Shown one piece after another: positions 7,162 to 16,008 of a stretch of DNA of 64,000 nucleotides (positions within the stretch are counted from its first letter, which is position 1; every line of letters begins with the position of its first letter). A program made the position numbers and the translations under genes. The stretch is from Streptacidiphilus fuscans. GTDB taxonomy: Bacteria; Actinomycetota; Actinomycetes; Streptomycetales; Streptomycetaceae. The stretch is taken from positions 1-64,000 of the forward strand of contig NZ_JADPRT010000002.1 of assembly GCF_015690355.1 (NCBI RefSeq). Reading direction: 5' to 3'. The notes beneath the pieces are model-generated. The model saw nothing but the letters and a program-made list of their open reading frames with translations, made no database searches and had not been told where the DNA came from.

Positions 7162-8793
7162 ATGGTCACCGAGCCGGTTCTGGCCAAGCCCGCACGGCAG
7201 GACGATCTGCTGCGCAAACGGTTGGGGTTCTGGTCGCTGCTCGCGGCCGGGCTCGGGAGTGTGGTCGGGTCCGGCTGGCTGCTGGCGTCGATGTACGCGG
7301 CGCAGGCTGCCGGGCCTTCGGCGTTGCTGGCATGGGTGATCGGCGGCGTCTGCATGCTGCTCGTCGGCCTGGTCTTCGCCGAACTCGGCATGGTGAAGCC
7401 GGAGTCGGGCGGGCTGGTGCGCTACCCGCTCTACAGCAACGGCAGGTTGGCGGCGGCGGTGGTCGGCTGGTCGATGTGGGTGGGCTACATCGGCAACCCG
7501 CCGACCGAGGCCGCCGGTGTGCTCCAGTACGCCAGCGCGTACCTCCCGGGGATGTACCACGGAAAGTCGCTGACCGGCCTCGGGATCCTGGCCGCCGGTG
7601 GGTTGATGCTGGTCTTCGTCCTGATCAACTACTTCGGCGTCGCGCTCTTCGCGCGCACCAACAACGTCGTGACCGCGATCAAGATCCTGGTTCCCACCAC
7701 CACCGCGATCGTGCTCATCGCCACCGGCTTCCAGTCCGGCAACTTCGGTCACCAGCACGGCGGTCTGGCCCCCTACGGCTGGTCCACCGCCCTGTCGACG
7801 ATCGCCACCGCCGGGATCGTGTTCGCGTACACGGGGTTCCGCAACGTCGTCGAACTCTCCGGTGAGGCCCGCAATCCGCGGCGCAACGTACCGGCCGCGC
7901 TGATCACCACGATCGTGGTGTGCATCGTGCTGTACCTGGCGCTGCAGACCGCGTTCCTCGGGGCGGTGCCGGGACACCTGCTGGGCAGCGGCTGGCACGG
8001 GGTCAACCTCAACTCGCCGTTCGCCAACCTGGCGATGCTGCTCAACCTGTCCTGGCTGTACTGGATCCTGATCGCCGACTCGATGGTCTCGCCGTCCGGT
8101 TCGGCGATCGTCTACACCGCCGCCAACGCCCGCAACAGCTTCGGCCTGGCCAAGAACGGGTTCTTCCCGGAGTGGGTGATGAAGGTCGACCCGCGCTGGC
8201 GCGTCCCGGTCCGGGCGCTGGCCATCAACTTCGTCGTGGGGTTGGCATTCCTGCTGCCGCTGCCGAGTTGGCACGCGATCATCGGGGTGACCGGCACGCT
8301 CGCCGTCTTCACGTTCGCGATCGGCTCGGTGTCGGTGATCGCCTTCCGTCGTTGCGAGGTCGGTGACGCGGGCACCCGGATCGGCGCGATGCAGTTCGTC
8401 GCGCCGGCCGCGTTCGTGGTCTCGTCGCTGGTGATCTTCTGGGCCTCGTGGCCGACGCTGCTGAAGACGATTCCGATCGTGGCGGTGGGCCTGGTGCTCT
8501 ACGGGCTCAACTACTTCCGGAACCGCAGCAGCGTCGGCGACTTTCGCGCCGGGATCTGGCTGCCGGTGTACCTGGGCGCGATGTACGTGCTGTCCGTGCT
8601 GGGCAGCTTCGGCGGCCACCACGTGCTCCCGGCTCCGTGGGACAGCGTGACGGTGGGCGTCGTCGCGCTGGGGATCTACGTGTGGGCGGTGCGGAGCGCG
8701 GTCACGCACATGTCCGCGGACCCGGACCGTACCGCCGCGTTGCGCGCGGAGGCCGCGGCGGACCGCGCGCGGCAGGAGTCGGCGGCGGGGTAG
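7162..8793 (+). CDS. APC-superfamily amino-acid permease
   Basis: 543 residues with about 12-14 membrane segments. The first helix region holds the APC signature (LGSVVGSGWLLAS: unwound helix 1 with G-x-G motif that binds the amino-acid backbone) and GFRNVVELSGEARNPRRNVP carries the E...R/N-P loop common to APC members. Likely imports an amino acid or polyamine with a proton, or exchanges substrates. I place the start at the ATG 7162 because GGGGAGG lies 9 nt upstream; a GTG 60 nt earlier in frame lacks a ribosome site. A 12-bp tandem repeat begins right after its stop, followed by a large hairpin terminator. Confidence 0.88.
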   Translation: MVTEPVLAKPARQDDLLRKRLGFWSLLAAGLGSVVGSGWLLASMYAAQAAGPSALLAWVIGGVCMLLVGLVFAELGMVKPESGGLVRYPLYSNGRLAAAVVGWSMWVGYIGNPPTEAAGVLQYASAYLPGMYHGKSLTGLGILAAGGLMLVFVLINYFGVALFARTNNVVTAIKILVPTTTAIVLIATGFQSGNFGHQHGGLAPYGWSTALSTIATAGIVFAYTGFRNVVELSGEARNPRRNVPAALITTIVVCIVLYLALQTAFLGAVPGHLLGSGWHGVNLNSPFANLAMLLNLSWLYWILIADSMVSPSGSAIVYTAANARNSFGLAKNGFFPEWVMKVDPRWRVPVRALAINFVVGLAFLLPLPSWHAIIGVTGTLAVFTFAIGSVSVIAFRRCEVGDAGTRIGAMQFVAPAAFVVSSLVIFWASWPTLLKTIPIVAVGLVLYGLNYFRNRSSVGDFRAGIWLPVYLGAMYVLSVLGSFGGHHVLPAPWDSVTVGVVALGIYVWAVRSAVTHMSADPDRTAALRAEAAADRARQESAAG

Positions 8794-8798
8794 CGCGG

Positions 8799-8846
8799 GA
8801 GGCGAAGCAGGAGGCAAAGCAGGAGGCAAAGCAGGAGGTAAAGCGG
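8799..8846 (+). repeat. Four tandem copies of a 12-bp repeat
   Basis: GAGGCGAAGCAG, GAGGCAAAGCAG, GAGGCAAAGCAG, GAGGTAAAGCGG in direct succession, starting 5 nt after the permease stop codon. Purine-rich on the plus strand. In the permease frame it would encode a 4-residue EAKQ repeat, so it may be a former coding extension placed after a new stop. Confidence 0.8.
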
Positions 8847-8855
8847 GACAATCCA

Positions 8856-8908
8856 GCACACTCGTCCGCCCCAGGGGTCGCGCGCCTGGGGCGGATTGGC
8901 GTGTGTGG
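8856..8908 (+). terminator. Large hairpin terminator after the permease
   Basis: Core perfect 11-bp stem TCCGCCCCAGG / CCTGGGGCGGA (8865-8875 with 8885-8895), extended by an outer CACAC / GTGTG pairing (8857-8861 with 8901-8905). Confidence 0.7.
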
Positions 8909-8989
8909 GTGACAAGAGTTCATCAACTGGTTCTCTTCCGGGTGGACGCCGGTCTGGCGGAATCCGCCCGTGCACGCGACTCTTTCCGG

Positions 8990-9007
8990 CATTGGGCTAG
9001 CCCAATG
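8990..9007. promoter_or_regulatory. Perfect 18-bp palindrome upstream of the phosphoesterase gene
   Basis: CATTGGGCTAGCCCAATG is a perfect 18-bp palindrome about 155 nt upstream of the phosphoesterase start, in the 368-nt gap 8794-9161. It looks like a dimeric repressor or activator site; the cognate protein is not identified. Confidence 0.45.
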
Positions 9008-9043
9008 GTCGAGGCCGACGGCTCGCATCGCGCGGCTCAAATC

Positions 9044-9105
9044 GCACAGCGCACAGCACAGCACGGCACCGCAAAGCGCACAGCGCACAGCAATGCACAG
9101 CACCG
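9044..9105. repeat. GCACAGC-rich low-complexity tract
   Basis: Repeated GCACAGC/GCACGGC units (six or more) in the leader of the phosphoesterase gene, resembling the tract at 5884-5943. The rest of the gap 8794-9161 holds the 12-bp repeat, the terminator and the 18-bp palindrome listed separately; no further gene is seen. Confidence 0.5.
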
Positions 9106-9161
9106 CTGACACCCCGTCACCCGCACGCCCCTCAGCTCCCCTCATGCCTGGAGGCACCCTG

Positions 9162-11438
9162 ATGTTCGGCAGGCTCAGAACCCCACGACCCTGGCTCGGC
9201 CGGGTCGTCGTAGCGGCAGCGCTCGGCGCGGCCGTGACCGTCCCGGTCACGCTGGCCGGGCCGGCGGTCGCCGCGACCACCAGCGCGAACCTGATCCTCA
9301 ACGGCGACGCCGAGACCGGCCAGTGCTCGCCGGGCGGGTGGGAGGAGACGACCGTCCCCGGTTGGCAGATCACCTCCGGCGACCCGGTCATCGACTGCTA
9401 CAACTCGACGAACGTCGCCAACACCACCACGCCCGGCGCGCAGGGCACGTCGTACTTCCAGGGCGGCTCGCGCGGCTCCTCGGAGATGGTGCAGACGGTG
9501 GACGTGTCGTCCGCCGCCTCGGCGATCGACGCCGGGGGCGTGTCCTCGACGCTGTCCGGCTACCTCGGCGGCGTGGGCAGCTACGGCGACGCGGCGCAGG
9601 TGACCGCGACCTATCTGGACGCCAACGGCGCCTCCCTCGGCACCAGCGTGATCGGCCCGGTCACCCCGGCGATGCGCGGCAACACCACCGAGCTGCTGAA
9701 CGAGACCGCGAACGGCGCGGTGCCCACGGGCACCCGTTCGATCAAGGTCGCCGTCGACTTCACCATGACGGGCACGCAGAACGACGGCCTGGCCGACAAC
9801 CTCTCGCTCACGCTCGACACGGCGGTGACGGCTCCGACGCTGACCGTCCCGACCTCGACCGTGCCCGGGTACGACCACGTCTTCGTCGTGATGATGGAGA
9901 ACAACAACTACTCGGCCAGCTCCAACACCGCCGACGGCGGCGCGGGGATCATCGGCAACTCCAGCGCGCCCTACATCAACAACACGCTGCTGCCGATGGG
10001 TTCGCTGCTGACGAACTACCACGGCAACACCCACAGCTCGGACCCGAACTACGAGGCCATCGCCTTCGGCAACTCCTACGGGCGCAGCAACCACAGCACG
10101 CCGGGCGCCGACTGCATCACCAACCCGGCCTGCGCGGCGACCAACCCGGGGCTGAACGACAACCTCGACGCGGCGGGCAAGAGCTGGAAGCAGTACGTCC
10201 AGAGCCAGACCAGCAACTGCGAGACCAGCAACAGCGGCAACTACGAGTCGGACGACGTCCCGTTCTACTACGACCCGAAGATGCAGAGCGAGAACGCCTA
10301 CTGCCAGGCGCACTGGCAGCCGCTGCCGCAGCTGCTGAACACGGACCTGAAGTCGGCGTCGACCACCCCGGCGTTCGTCTGGGCGGACGCGGACTCCTGC
10401 AACGACATGGAAGGCTGCGGGATCGCGGCCGGTGACACCTGGCTGAGCCAGACCCTGCCGGACCTCTTCAACTCCCCGGCGTGGACCACGCAGAAGTCGC
10501 TGCTGGTGCTGACCTGGGACGAGGACGGGGCCAACTCGCCCGGCGGCTTCGGTCCGGGCCAGTCGAACCAGGTCGCCACCATCGTCATCGGCTCGCAGGG
10601 CACGGTGAAGGCGGGCTACCAGGACTCGAACCGGTACGACCACTACAGCACCGCGCGGGTGATCGAGGGCGCGCTCGGTCTGCCGTCGATGACCAACAAC
10701 GACAAGTGGGCCACCCCGTACAACGAGGTCTTCACCGGCGGCGGTTCGAGCACCGGCGACACCGTGACGGTCACCGACCCGGGTGCGCAGACCGCGACTC
10801 CGGGCACGGCGATCAGCCCGCTGCAGATCCAGGCGTCCGACTCCGCGAGCGGGCAGACGCTCAGCTACGCCGCCACCGGCCTGCCCGCGGGCCTGTCGAT
10901 CGACTCCGGCACCGGGCAGATCACCGGCACGCCGACCACCGCCGGCAGCAGCTCCGTCACCGTCACGGCGACGGACGGCACCGGCGCGTCGGGCAGCACC
11001 AGCTTCACCTGGACCGTCGGTTCCGGCACCACCAACCTGATCACCGGCGGTGACTTCGAGTCCGGCAACCTGCCCGGCTGGGCCGTGCACGACGCGAGCG
11101 TCGTCACCGACGCCAACGCGCACAGCCCCACGCACGACCTGCAGCTGAACGCGCCGAGCGGCGGCTACGCCACCATGGAGTACACGGTGAGCGGTCTCTC
11201 GCCGAACACCACCTACGTGTACTCGGGCTGGGTCCGCACCGGCGGTGCCAGCACCAGCCTCGGCGTGAAGAACTACGGCGGCTCCCAGGTCTCGGCGCAC
11301 AGCACGGCCACGTCCTGGACCCAGCTGTCCGACACCTTCACCACCGGCGCGAGCAACACCAGCGCCACCGTCTTCTGCTATCTGCCGAAGGGCCAGGCCA
11401 CGTCGAGCTGCGACGACCTGTCGCTCGTCGCGAGCTGA
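9162..11438 (+). CDS. Secreted phosphoesterase with Ig-like and carbohydrate-binding-like domains
   Basis: 758 residues. Start at ATG 9162, 7 nt after a perfect GGAGG (9150-9154). Signal peptide about 1-38 (cleavage near AVA). Order of domains: an N-terminal beta-sandwich (SANLILNGDAETGQ..., residues about 40-225), a phosphoesterase domain of the acid phosphatase/phospholipase C family (YDHVFVVMMENNNYS at about 237-250; WTTQKSLLVLTWDED near its end with metal-ligand acids), a putative Ig domain (about 533-625, GLPAGLSIDSGTGQITGTP), and a C-terminal CBM4/9-like sandwich (about 626-758, NLITGGDFESGNLPGW). It likely releases phosphate from extracellular phospholipids or other esters while bound to a polysaccharide. 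The duplicated 'N-L-I-NGD-E-G' opening shows the two sandwiches are related. Confidence 0.85.
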   Translation: MFGRLRTPRPWLGRVVVAAALGAAVTVPVTLAGPAVAATTSANLILNGDAETGQCSPGGWEETTVPGWQITSGDPVIDCYNSTNVANTTTPGAQGTSYFQGGSRGSSEMVQTVDVSSAASAIDAGGVSSTLSGYLGGVGSYGDAAQVTATYLDANGASLGTSVIGPVTPAMRGNTTELLNETANGAVPTGTRSIKVAVDFTMTGTQNDGLADNLSLTLDTAVTAPTLTVPTSTVPGYDHVFVVMMENNNYSASSNTADGGAGIIGNSSAPYINNTLLPMGSLLTNYHGNTHSSDPNYEAIAFGNSYGRSNHSTPGADCITNPACAATNPGLNDNLDAAGKSWKQYVQSQTSNCETSNSGNYESDDVPFYYDPKMQSENAYCQAHWQPLPQLLNTDLKSASTTPAFVWADADSCNDMEGCGIAAGDTWLSQTLPDLFNSPAWTTQKSLLVLTWDEDGANSPGGFGPGQSNQVATIVIGSQGTVKAGYQDSNRYDHYSTARVIEGALGLPSMTNNDKWATPYNEVFTGGGSSTGDTVTVTDPGAQTATPGTAISPLQIQASDSASGQTLSYAATGLPAGLSIDSGTGQITGTPTTAGSSSVTVTATDGTGASGSTSFTWTVGSGTTNLITGGDFESGNLPGWAVHDASVVTDANAHSPTHDLQLNAPSGGYATMEYTVSGLSPNTTYVYSGWVRTGGASTSLGVKNYGGSQVSAHSTATSWTQLSDTFTTGASNTSATVFCYLPKGQATSSCDDLSLVAS

Positions 11439-11453
11439 CCATGTGAAAGCCGA

Positions 11454-11487
11454 GAGCGGCGCGGCCCTGCGAGGGGCCGCGCCGCTC
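11454..11487. terminator. Bidirectional terminator between phosphoesterase and MFS genes
   Basis: Perfect 13-bp stem GAGCGGCGCGGCC / GGCCGCGCCGCTC with an 8-nt loop, between the convergent ends of two genes. Confidence 0.75.
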
Positions 11488-11496
11488 ACGCGTGTG

Positions 11497-13275
11497 TCAC
11501 CCCTTGGCGACCAGGTGCGGCGCCGAACCCGGCTGCCCCGGGCGGGCGGTGAGGGCCGAGGCGACCGCCGCGACCAGGCAGGCGGCGAGGGCGAACCAGA
11601 AGGCGACCGCCAGGCCGTCCTGGAACGGGCCGGTGACCAGGTGCGGGAAGAAGTTCCGGCCGGTCAGGTAGTTCGCCTTGGTGGCGGGCAGGTGCTGGAG
11701 CACCTGCGGGCCGAGCAGCTGCCGGATCGGGTTGTACCCGAGGAAGGCGGCGAAGAGCACGGCCAGCGGCGGGAGTTGGGCGACCTTGGCGGCGACGGCC
11801 GGGGGCACGTCCTGGGCGACCAGGCCGTGGTCGAGCGCGCCGGGCAGACTCCCGGCCAGACCGAGGACGATCAGGCTGAAGAAGAGGCCGATCGACAGCA
11901 CCATCGCCGCGTTCTGGAACGTCGCGGTCATGCCCGCGCCGACGCCGCGCTGCCGGGCGGGCACCGAGTTCATGATCTCGGCCCGGTTGGGTGAGGCGAA
12001 CAGGCCCGCGCCCAGGCCGTTCAGCGCCAGGATCGACGCGAAGGCCCAGTAGGGGAAGTCGACCGGCAGCAGCATCAGCAGGCCGAAGCTGGCCGCGTTC
12101 AGCAGCGCGCCCGCGATGGTGAAGAACCGGGAGCCGAAGCGGTCCGACAGCAGACCGGAGATCGGCGCGGCCACCAGCAGCCCGACGGTCAGCGGGATCA
12201 TGTAGATCCCGGCCCACAGCGGCGTCTGCTCGAAGCTGTAGCCGTGCAGCGGCAGCCAGATGCCCTGGAGCCAGATCACCAGGATGAACTGCAGCCCGCC
12301 GCGCCCGAGCGCGGTGAGCAGGCTGGCGAGGTTGCCCGCGGCGAAGGTCCGCACGCGGAACAGCGAGAGGTCGAAGAGCGGCTCGGCGACCCGCGCCTCG
12401 ATCACGCAGAAGACGATCAGCAGCAGGATCCCGACGCCCATGGCGGTGAGCACCCACGGGTTGCCCCAGCCGGTGGTCGCGCCGTGGTACGGCTGGATGC
12501 CGTAGGTGATGCCGACCAGCACGGTGATCAGACCGGCGGCGAAGGTGAGGTTGCCCCACCAGTCGATCGCGGCCGGCTGCCGGTGGCCGGTGTCCTTGAG
12601 CTTGAGGTACGCCCAGACCGAGCCGAAGACGCCGACCGGCACCGACACCAGGAACACCCAGCGCCAGCCGACCGGACCGAGGATGCCGCCCAGCATCAGG
12701 CCGATGAACGCGCCGGATATGCCCGCGATGACGTTGATGCCCAGCGCGGTCCCGCGCTGCCGCGCGGGGAACGCGTCGGTGATGATGGCGGTCGAGTTGG
12801 CGAAGATCAGCGCACCGCCGACCCCCTGGACCACGCGCCAGCCGATCAGCCACAGCGCCGCCTGCGTCCCGCTGCCCCAGGTGAGGGAGAGCAGAATGGA
12901 GCAGCCGGTGAAGACGGCGAAGCCGAGGTTGTACATCCTGACCCGGCCGAACATGTCCCCGAGCCGCCCGAAGGACACCACCAGAACGGCGGTGACCACC
13001 ATGAAGCCCATCATCATCCACAGCAGGTAGCTGGTGTTGTGCGGGTCGAGCGGGTCCAGGTGGATGCCGTCGAAGATGTTCGGCATGGCGATCAGCACGA
13101 TGGACTGATTGATCATCACCATCAGCATGCCGAGGGTGGTGTTCGACAGAGCGACCCACTTGTACCGGGGTCCGTGCGGGTGGTCGGCGGCTTGCGACGC
13201 CTCCGCCGCCTCCGATGCCGCCGGCGCCTCGGATGGAGTTCTGCCCGGCGGAGAGTCCGCGGGTGAGTTGTGCAT
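11497..13275 (-). CDS. MFS multidrug exporter, DHA2 (14-TM) family
   Basis: 592 residues with about 14 predicted membrane segments, the EmrB/QacA topology. The family's motif A region follows TM2 (VSFGRLGDMFGRVRMYNLG) and the antiporter motif C-like stretch GVGGALIFANSTAIITD / GISGAFIGLMLGGILGP lies in TM4-5. A ~45-residue Ala/Ser/Pro-rich cytoplasmic N terminus precedes TM1. Proton-driven export of a lipophilic compound is expected. The start at 13275 follows an AAGGGGG ribosome site. No regulator gene adjoins it; the DHFR-like gene lies 90 nt upstream in the same direction and may share the transcript. Confidence 0.9.
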   Translation of the reverse strand: MHNSPADSPPGRTPSEAPAASEAAEASQAADHPHGPRYKWVALSNTTLGMLMVMINQSIVLIAMPNIFDGIHLDPLDPHNTSYLLWMMMGFMVVTAVLVVSFGRLGDMFGRVRMYNLGFAVFTGCSILLSLTWGSGTQAALWLIGWRVVQGVGGALIFANSTAIITDAFPARQRGTALGINVIAGISGAFIGLMLGGILGPVGWRWVFLVSVPVGVFGSVWAYLKLKDTGHRQPAAIDWWGNLTFAAGLITVLVGITYGIQPYHGATTGWGNPWVLTAMGVGILLLIVFCVIEARVAEPLFDLSLFRVRTFAAGNLASLLTALGRGGLQFILVIWLQGIWLPLHGYSFEQTPLWAGIYMIPLTVGLLVAAPISGLLSDRFGSRFFTIAGALLNAASFGLLMLLPVDFPYWAFASILALNGLGAGLFASPNRAEIMNSVPARQRGVGAGMTATFQNAAMVLSIGLFFSLIVLGLAGSLPGALDHGLVAQDVPPAVAAKVAQLPPLAVLFAAFLGYNPIRQLLGPQVLQHLPATKANYLTGRNFFPHLVTGPFQDGLAVAFWFALAACLVAAVASALTARPGQPGSAPHLVAKG

Positions 13276-13365
13276 GGATGGCCCCCTTCGATTGATGCCC
13301 TGTGCAACTATTTCAGCTCGAAGGGGGCACTGTCATCCGGCGCTCGAAGCGGCGGTGTGCGCCGG

Positions 13366-13932
13366 TCAGCGCGCGGCGGTCCTGCGATAGCGGGTGCGGA
13401 CCAGCGGACCGGCCAACTCGGCCTGCACGGCATCCAGTTCCTGATGCGGGCCGTCGGCGGGGAAGAGCCTGCGCCCGCCGCCCACCAGGATCGGGAAGGT
13501 GAGCAGCCGGTACTCGTCGACGAGGTCCGCTGCGGCGAGCTGGTCGACGATCCCGTAGCTGCCCGCGACGACGACGTCGCGCCGCTCGCCCTTGACCGAC
13601 TCGACCAGATCGCCGTCCAGCAGACGGGAGTTGGACCAGACGCCCAGGTCCGCGTCGGTGAGCGTGCGGGAGGCGACGAGCTTCGGCGCGGCGTTCATCC
13701 GCGCGGCGAAGTCGTCGTCCCGAGCCGGCCACAGGGTGGCGAAGCGCTGCCAGGTCGTGCGGCCGAGCAGGAGCACCCCGTCCTCAAGGACGGGGCCGAT
13801 CCCGAACTTGTCCCCGGTGATGGCCTCCGGGCCGTACCGGTAGAGCCAGCCGCCCTGCGGGGTTCCGGCGGACCCGTCCGGGTCCGTCACGCCGCCGTCC
13901 AGGGTGGTGAAGCTGACAACGATGACGCTCAT
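13366..13932 (-). CDS. Dihydrofolate-reductase-fold protein (RibD C-terminal family)
   Basis: 188 residues. MSVIVVSFTTLDGGVTDPDG opens with the VxxSLDG-like strand and loop of this family, GVLLLGRTTWQRFATLWP is the 'LGRxTY' nucleotide-binding loop, and DEYRLLTFPILVGGGRRLFPA is the conserved C-terminal motif. It should bind NADPH and reduce an unknown small molecule. This is the family of small stand-alone reductases common in actinomycetes, not the folate enzyme FolA. GAGGAG upstream supports the ATG at 13932. It lies upstream of the DHA2 exporter on the same strand. Confidence 0.85.
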   Translation of the reverse strand: MSVIVVSFTTLDGGVTDPDGSAGTPQGGWLYRYGPEAITGDKFGIGPVLEDGVLLLGRTTWQRFATLWPARDDDFAARMNAAPKLVASRTLTDADLGVWSNSRLLDGDLVESVKGERRDVVVAGSYGIVDQLAAADLVDEYRLLTFPILVGGGRRLFPADGPHQELDAVQAELAGPLVRTRYRRTAAR

Positions 13933-14074
13933 GGCGGTGATCTCCTCTGTCTCGGTGCTGCGCCCGATCGGAGCTGTGCTCGATCGGTGCTGTGCTCACC
14001 GGTACATACCGGCGGCACCACCGGAACTCATCGCCGTCTGGCGGCGACGCGCGGAAACCCCTCCGCAGATTCCG

Positions 14075-14989
14075 CTACGGCAGGCCGAAGGAGTCCAGCA
14101 CCCGGGCGTCGGTGAAGACGACGTTGTGGCGCAGCAGGCCGTCGGTGACCGAGAAGACCTGAACCGAGTGCAGCCGCCGTCCGCCGGTGGCCGGGTCGGG
14201 GAGGTAGGCCGCCAGGGCGGGCTGGCCGTTGGCGGTGGTCGTCCGCATCGTCCAGTTTGTCCCGCGCATCGCGAAGGCCCGCTCCGTGAATTGCCCGTAG
14301 TGGGCCGGTCCGAGCAGCCACAGCGGGAGCGGCGGCATCTCCAGGACGACGTCCTCGGCCAGCAGCCGCACCAGCTCGGGCACGTCGGCCGCCTCGAACG
14401 CCCGCGCGTAGCGCTGCACCACCGCCTGGACCTCGGGATCGTCCGGCTCGCGCAGCCCCGTCACGTCGCCGCCGCCCGGCACCTCCCTGAGCGCGGCGCG
14501 GGCGCGTTGCAGCGCGCTGTTGACCGAGGGGACCGTCGTGTCGAGCTGCTCGGCGACCTCGGCCGCGCTGAACTGCAGCACCTCGCGCAGCACCAGCACC
14601 GCCCGCTGCCGCGCGGAGAGGAACTGCACCGCCGCGACCCAGGCGAGCCGCAGGTCGGCCCGCGCCTCCACGTCGAACCGCGCGTCGGGGAACGGTTCCA
14701 GCCACGGCACGTCGAGCGCGGGCGTCAGCGGCGCCCCGGGATCGTCACCGGGCGCGCCGATCCCGGATGGCAGCGGACGGCGCCCGCGCCCCTCCAGTGC
14801 GGTCAGGCAGACGTTGGTCGCGATCCGGTAGAGCCAGGTGCGGACCGAAGCGCGCGCGGGGTCGTAGCGGTCCTGCGCCTTCCAGGCGCGCAGCAGCGTC
14901 TCCTGGGTCAGGTCCTCGGCCTCGTGGAAGGAGCCCAGCATCCGGTAGCAGAAGGCCAGCAGCTCGGCTCGGTACGGCTCGGCGTCCAC
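14075..14989 (-). CDS. ECF-type RNA polymerase sigma factor with SnoaL-like C-terminal domain
   Basis: 304 residues from a GTG at 14989 (another GTG at 15007 is possible). Region 2 is at about 5-70 (LLAFCYRMLGSFHEAEDLTQ, ETLLRAWK), region 4 at about 125-180 (LSARQRAVLVLREVLQFSAA, EVAEQLDTTVPSVNSALQRA). The rest (about 195-304) is a SnoaL/NTF2-like domain ending in VVFTDARVLDSFGLP, as in the sigma factors known as the TIGR02960 (SigX5-like) group. These have no classical anti-sigma partner; the fused tail is thought to control the factor. The gene overlaps nothing, and the serine hydrolase gene sits 32 nt upstream in the same direction, so the two may be co-expressed. Confidence 0.88.
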   Translation of the reverse strand: MDAEPYRAELLAFCYRMLGSFHEAEDLTQETLLRAWKAQDRYDPARASVRTWLYRIATNVCLTALEGRGRRPLPSGIGAPGDDPGAPLTPALDVPWLEPFPDARFDVEARADLRLAWVAAVQFLSARQRAVLVLREVLQFSAAEVAEQLDTTVPSVNSALQRARAALREVPGGGDVTGLREPDDPEVQAVVQRYARAFEAADVPELVRLLAEDVVLEMPPLPLWLLGPAHYGQFTERAFAMRGTNWTMRTTTANGQPALAAYLPDPATGGRRLHSVQVFSVTDGLLRHNVVFTDARVLDSFGLP

Positions 14990-15021
14990 CCGGCCATCAT
15001 GCCCCACCCGATGGCTCCCGG

Positions 15022-16008
15022 TCAGGAGGCGCCCAGCGTGGTCGCGGCGTCGCGGGCCACCGTCTCGGTGAGCGCGATGCCCGCGTCCTCGGTCGGGTCG
15101 TCGTCGGTGAGGACGACGATCAGCAGGCCCTGTCCCGTCGCGCGGGTGACGCTGCCGATGCTGTTGACGACCCAGCTGCCGTCGGGTCGGGGCAGCCAGC
15201 CGTTCTTCAGCGCGGACTGGGTGCCGGGGACGGCGCTGACGCCCCAGGCCTGGTCGGCCTCCACCTGTCCCATCAGCTGCTGCATCAGCGTGCGCGAGGA
15301 CCGGTCCAGCGCCGAGTCGCTGGTGAACACCTGCCGGAGCAGCCGCAGTTGGTCGGCGGCGGTGGTGCGGGTCAGCCCCCAGCTGGGCGCGTCGACGGTG
15401 GTGTCGGTCAGGCCGAACCGGGTGTTCGCCGAGGTCAGGCCCCACGCGCCGCCTGCCTGCCGGAACAGCGCGTCGGCGGCGTCGTTGTCGCTGTTCTCGA
15501 TCATCTGCGTGGCCAGGGCGAGTTGACCGGACGTCAGCCCGGTGTGGCCGTCGTCCTGGCGGGCGAGCAGCAAGGTCGCCAGGATGTCGACCTTGCAGAT
15601 GCTGGCCGTGACGAACCGGTGCGAGGTGTAGCCGCGCAGGAGCGTGGCGCCGTTGCCGAGGTCCAGCGCGGCGACGGCAAGGTGGCCGGGCACGTGCCCG
15701 AGTGCCTGGGTGAGCGCGAGGCCGGCCGAGGCGGCGTCCGACGACGGGGACCGTCGTGGGGTGGTGACGGCGGCGTGCCGGGCGGTGTGGGCGACGGTGC
15801 GCGTCGGTGCGTGGGCCGGGCGGGCCGAGGGAACGGCTGGGGCCGGGTGGGCGGACTGCTGCCAGGCCTGCACGGCGTTCGCTGCGGCCACGGGGTCGGG
15901 GGTCTGCCGCAGGAGCAGGGCCGCGAGCACGACGGCGGTCAGCGCCACGACGCCGACAGCCGAGCAGAACCAGAGTCTGCCGCGGCCGGACTGCGGTTGC
16001 ATGATCAT
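15022..16008 (-). CDS. Membrane-anchored serine hydrolase, class A beta-lactamase-like
   Basis: 328 residues. One hydrophobic segment at about 12-34 anchors it, followed by a Pro/Ala/Thr-rich linker to about residue 90. The catalytic domain has SICK at 136-139 (S136, K139), SDN at 173-175 and KNG at 268-270, the three motifs of class A beta-lactamases and DD-peptidases with KNG instead of KTG. The Omega-loop ExxLN of true class A lactamases is not evident, so a peptidoglycan-acting or regulatory serine hydrolase is more likely than antibiotic resistance. It lies 32 nt from the sigma factor gene on the same strand. Confidence 0.8.
   Translation of the reverse strand: MIMQPQSGRGRLWFCSAVGVVALTAVVLAALLLRQTPDPVAAANAVQAWQQSAHPAPAVPSARPAHAPTRTVAHTARHAAVTTPRRSPSSDAASAGLALTQALGHVPGHLAVAALDLGNGATLLRGYTSHRFVTASICKVDILATLLLARQDDGHTGLTSGQLALATQMIENSDNDAADALFRQAGGAWGLTSANTRFGLTDTTVDAPSWGLTRTTAADQLRLLRQVFTSDSALDRSSRTLMQQLMGQVEADQAWGVSAVPGTQSALKNGWLPRPDGSWVVNSIGSVTRATGQGLLIVVLTDDDPTEDAGIALTETVARDAATTLGAS

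Noticed and set aside
8799..8846. CRISPR array
   Set aside because: Repeats are 12 bp with no spacers and no cas genes are present anywhere in the window.
8918..8936. PHO-box-like direct repeat (GTTCATC / GTTCTCT) upstream of the phosphoesterase gene
   Set aside because: Spacing is 12 nt rather than 11 and the second unit is a poor match; the site also lies more than 200 nt upstream.
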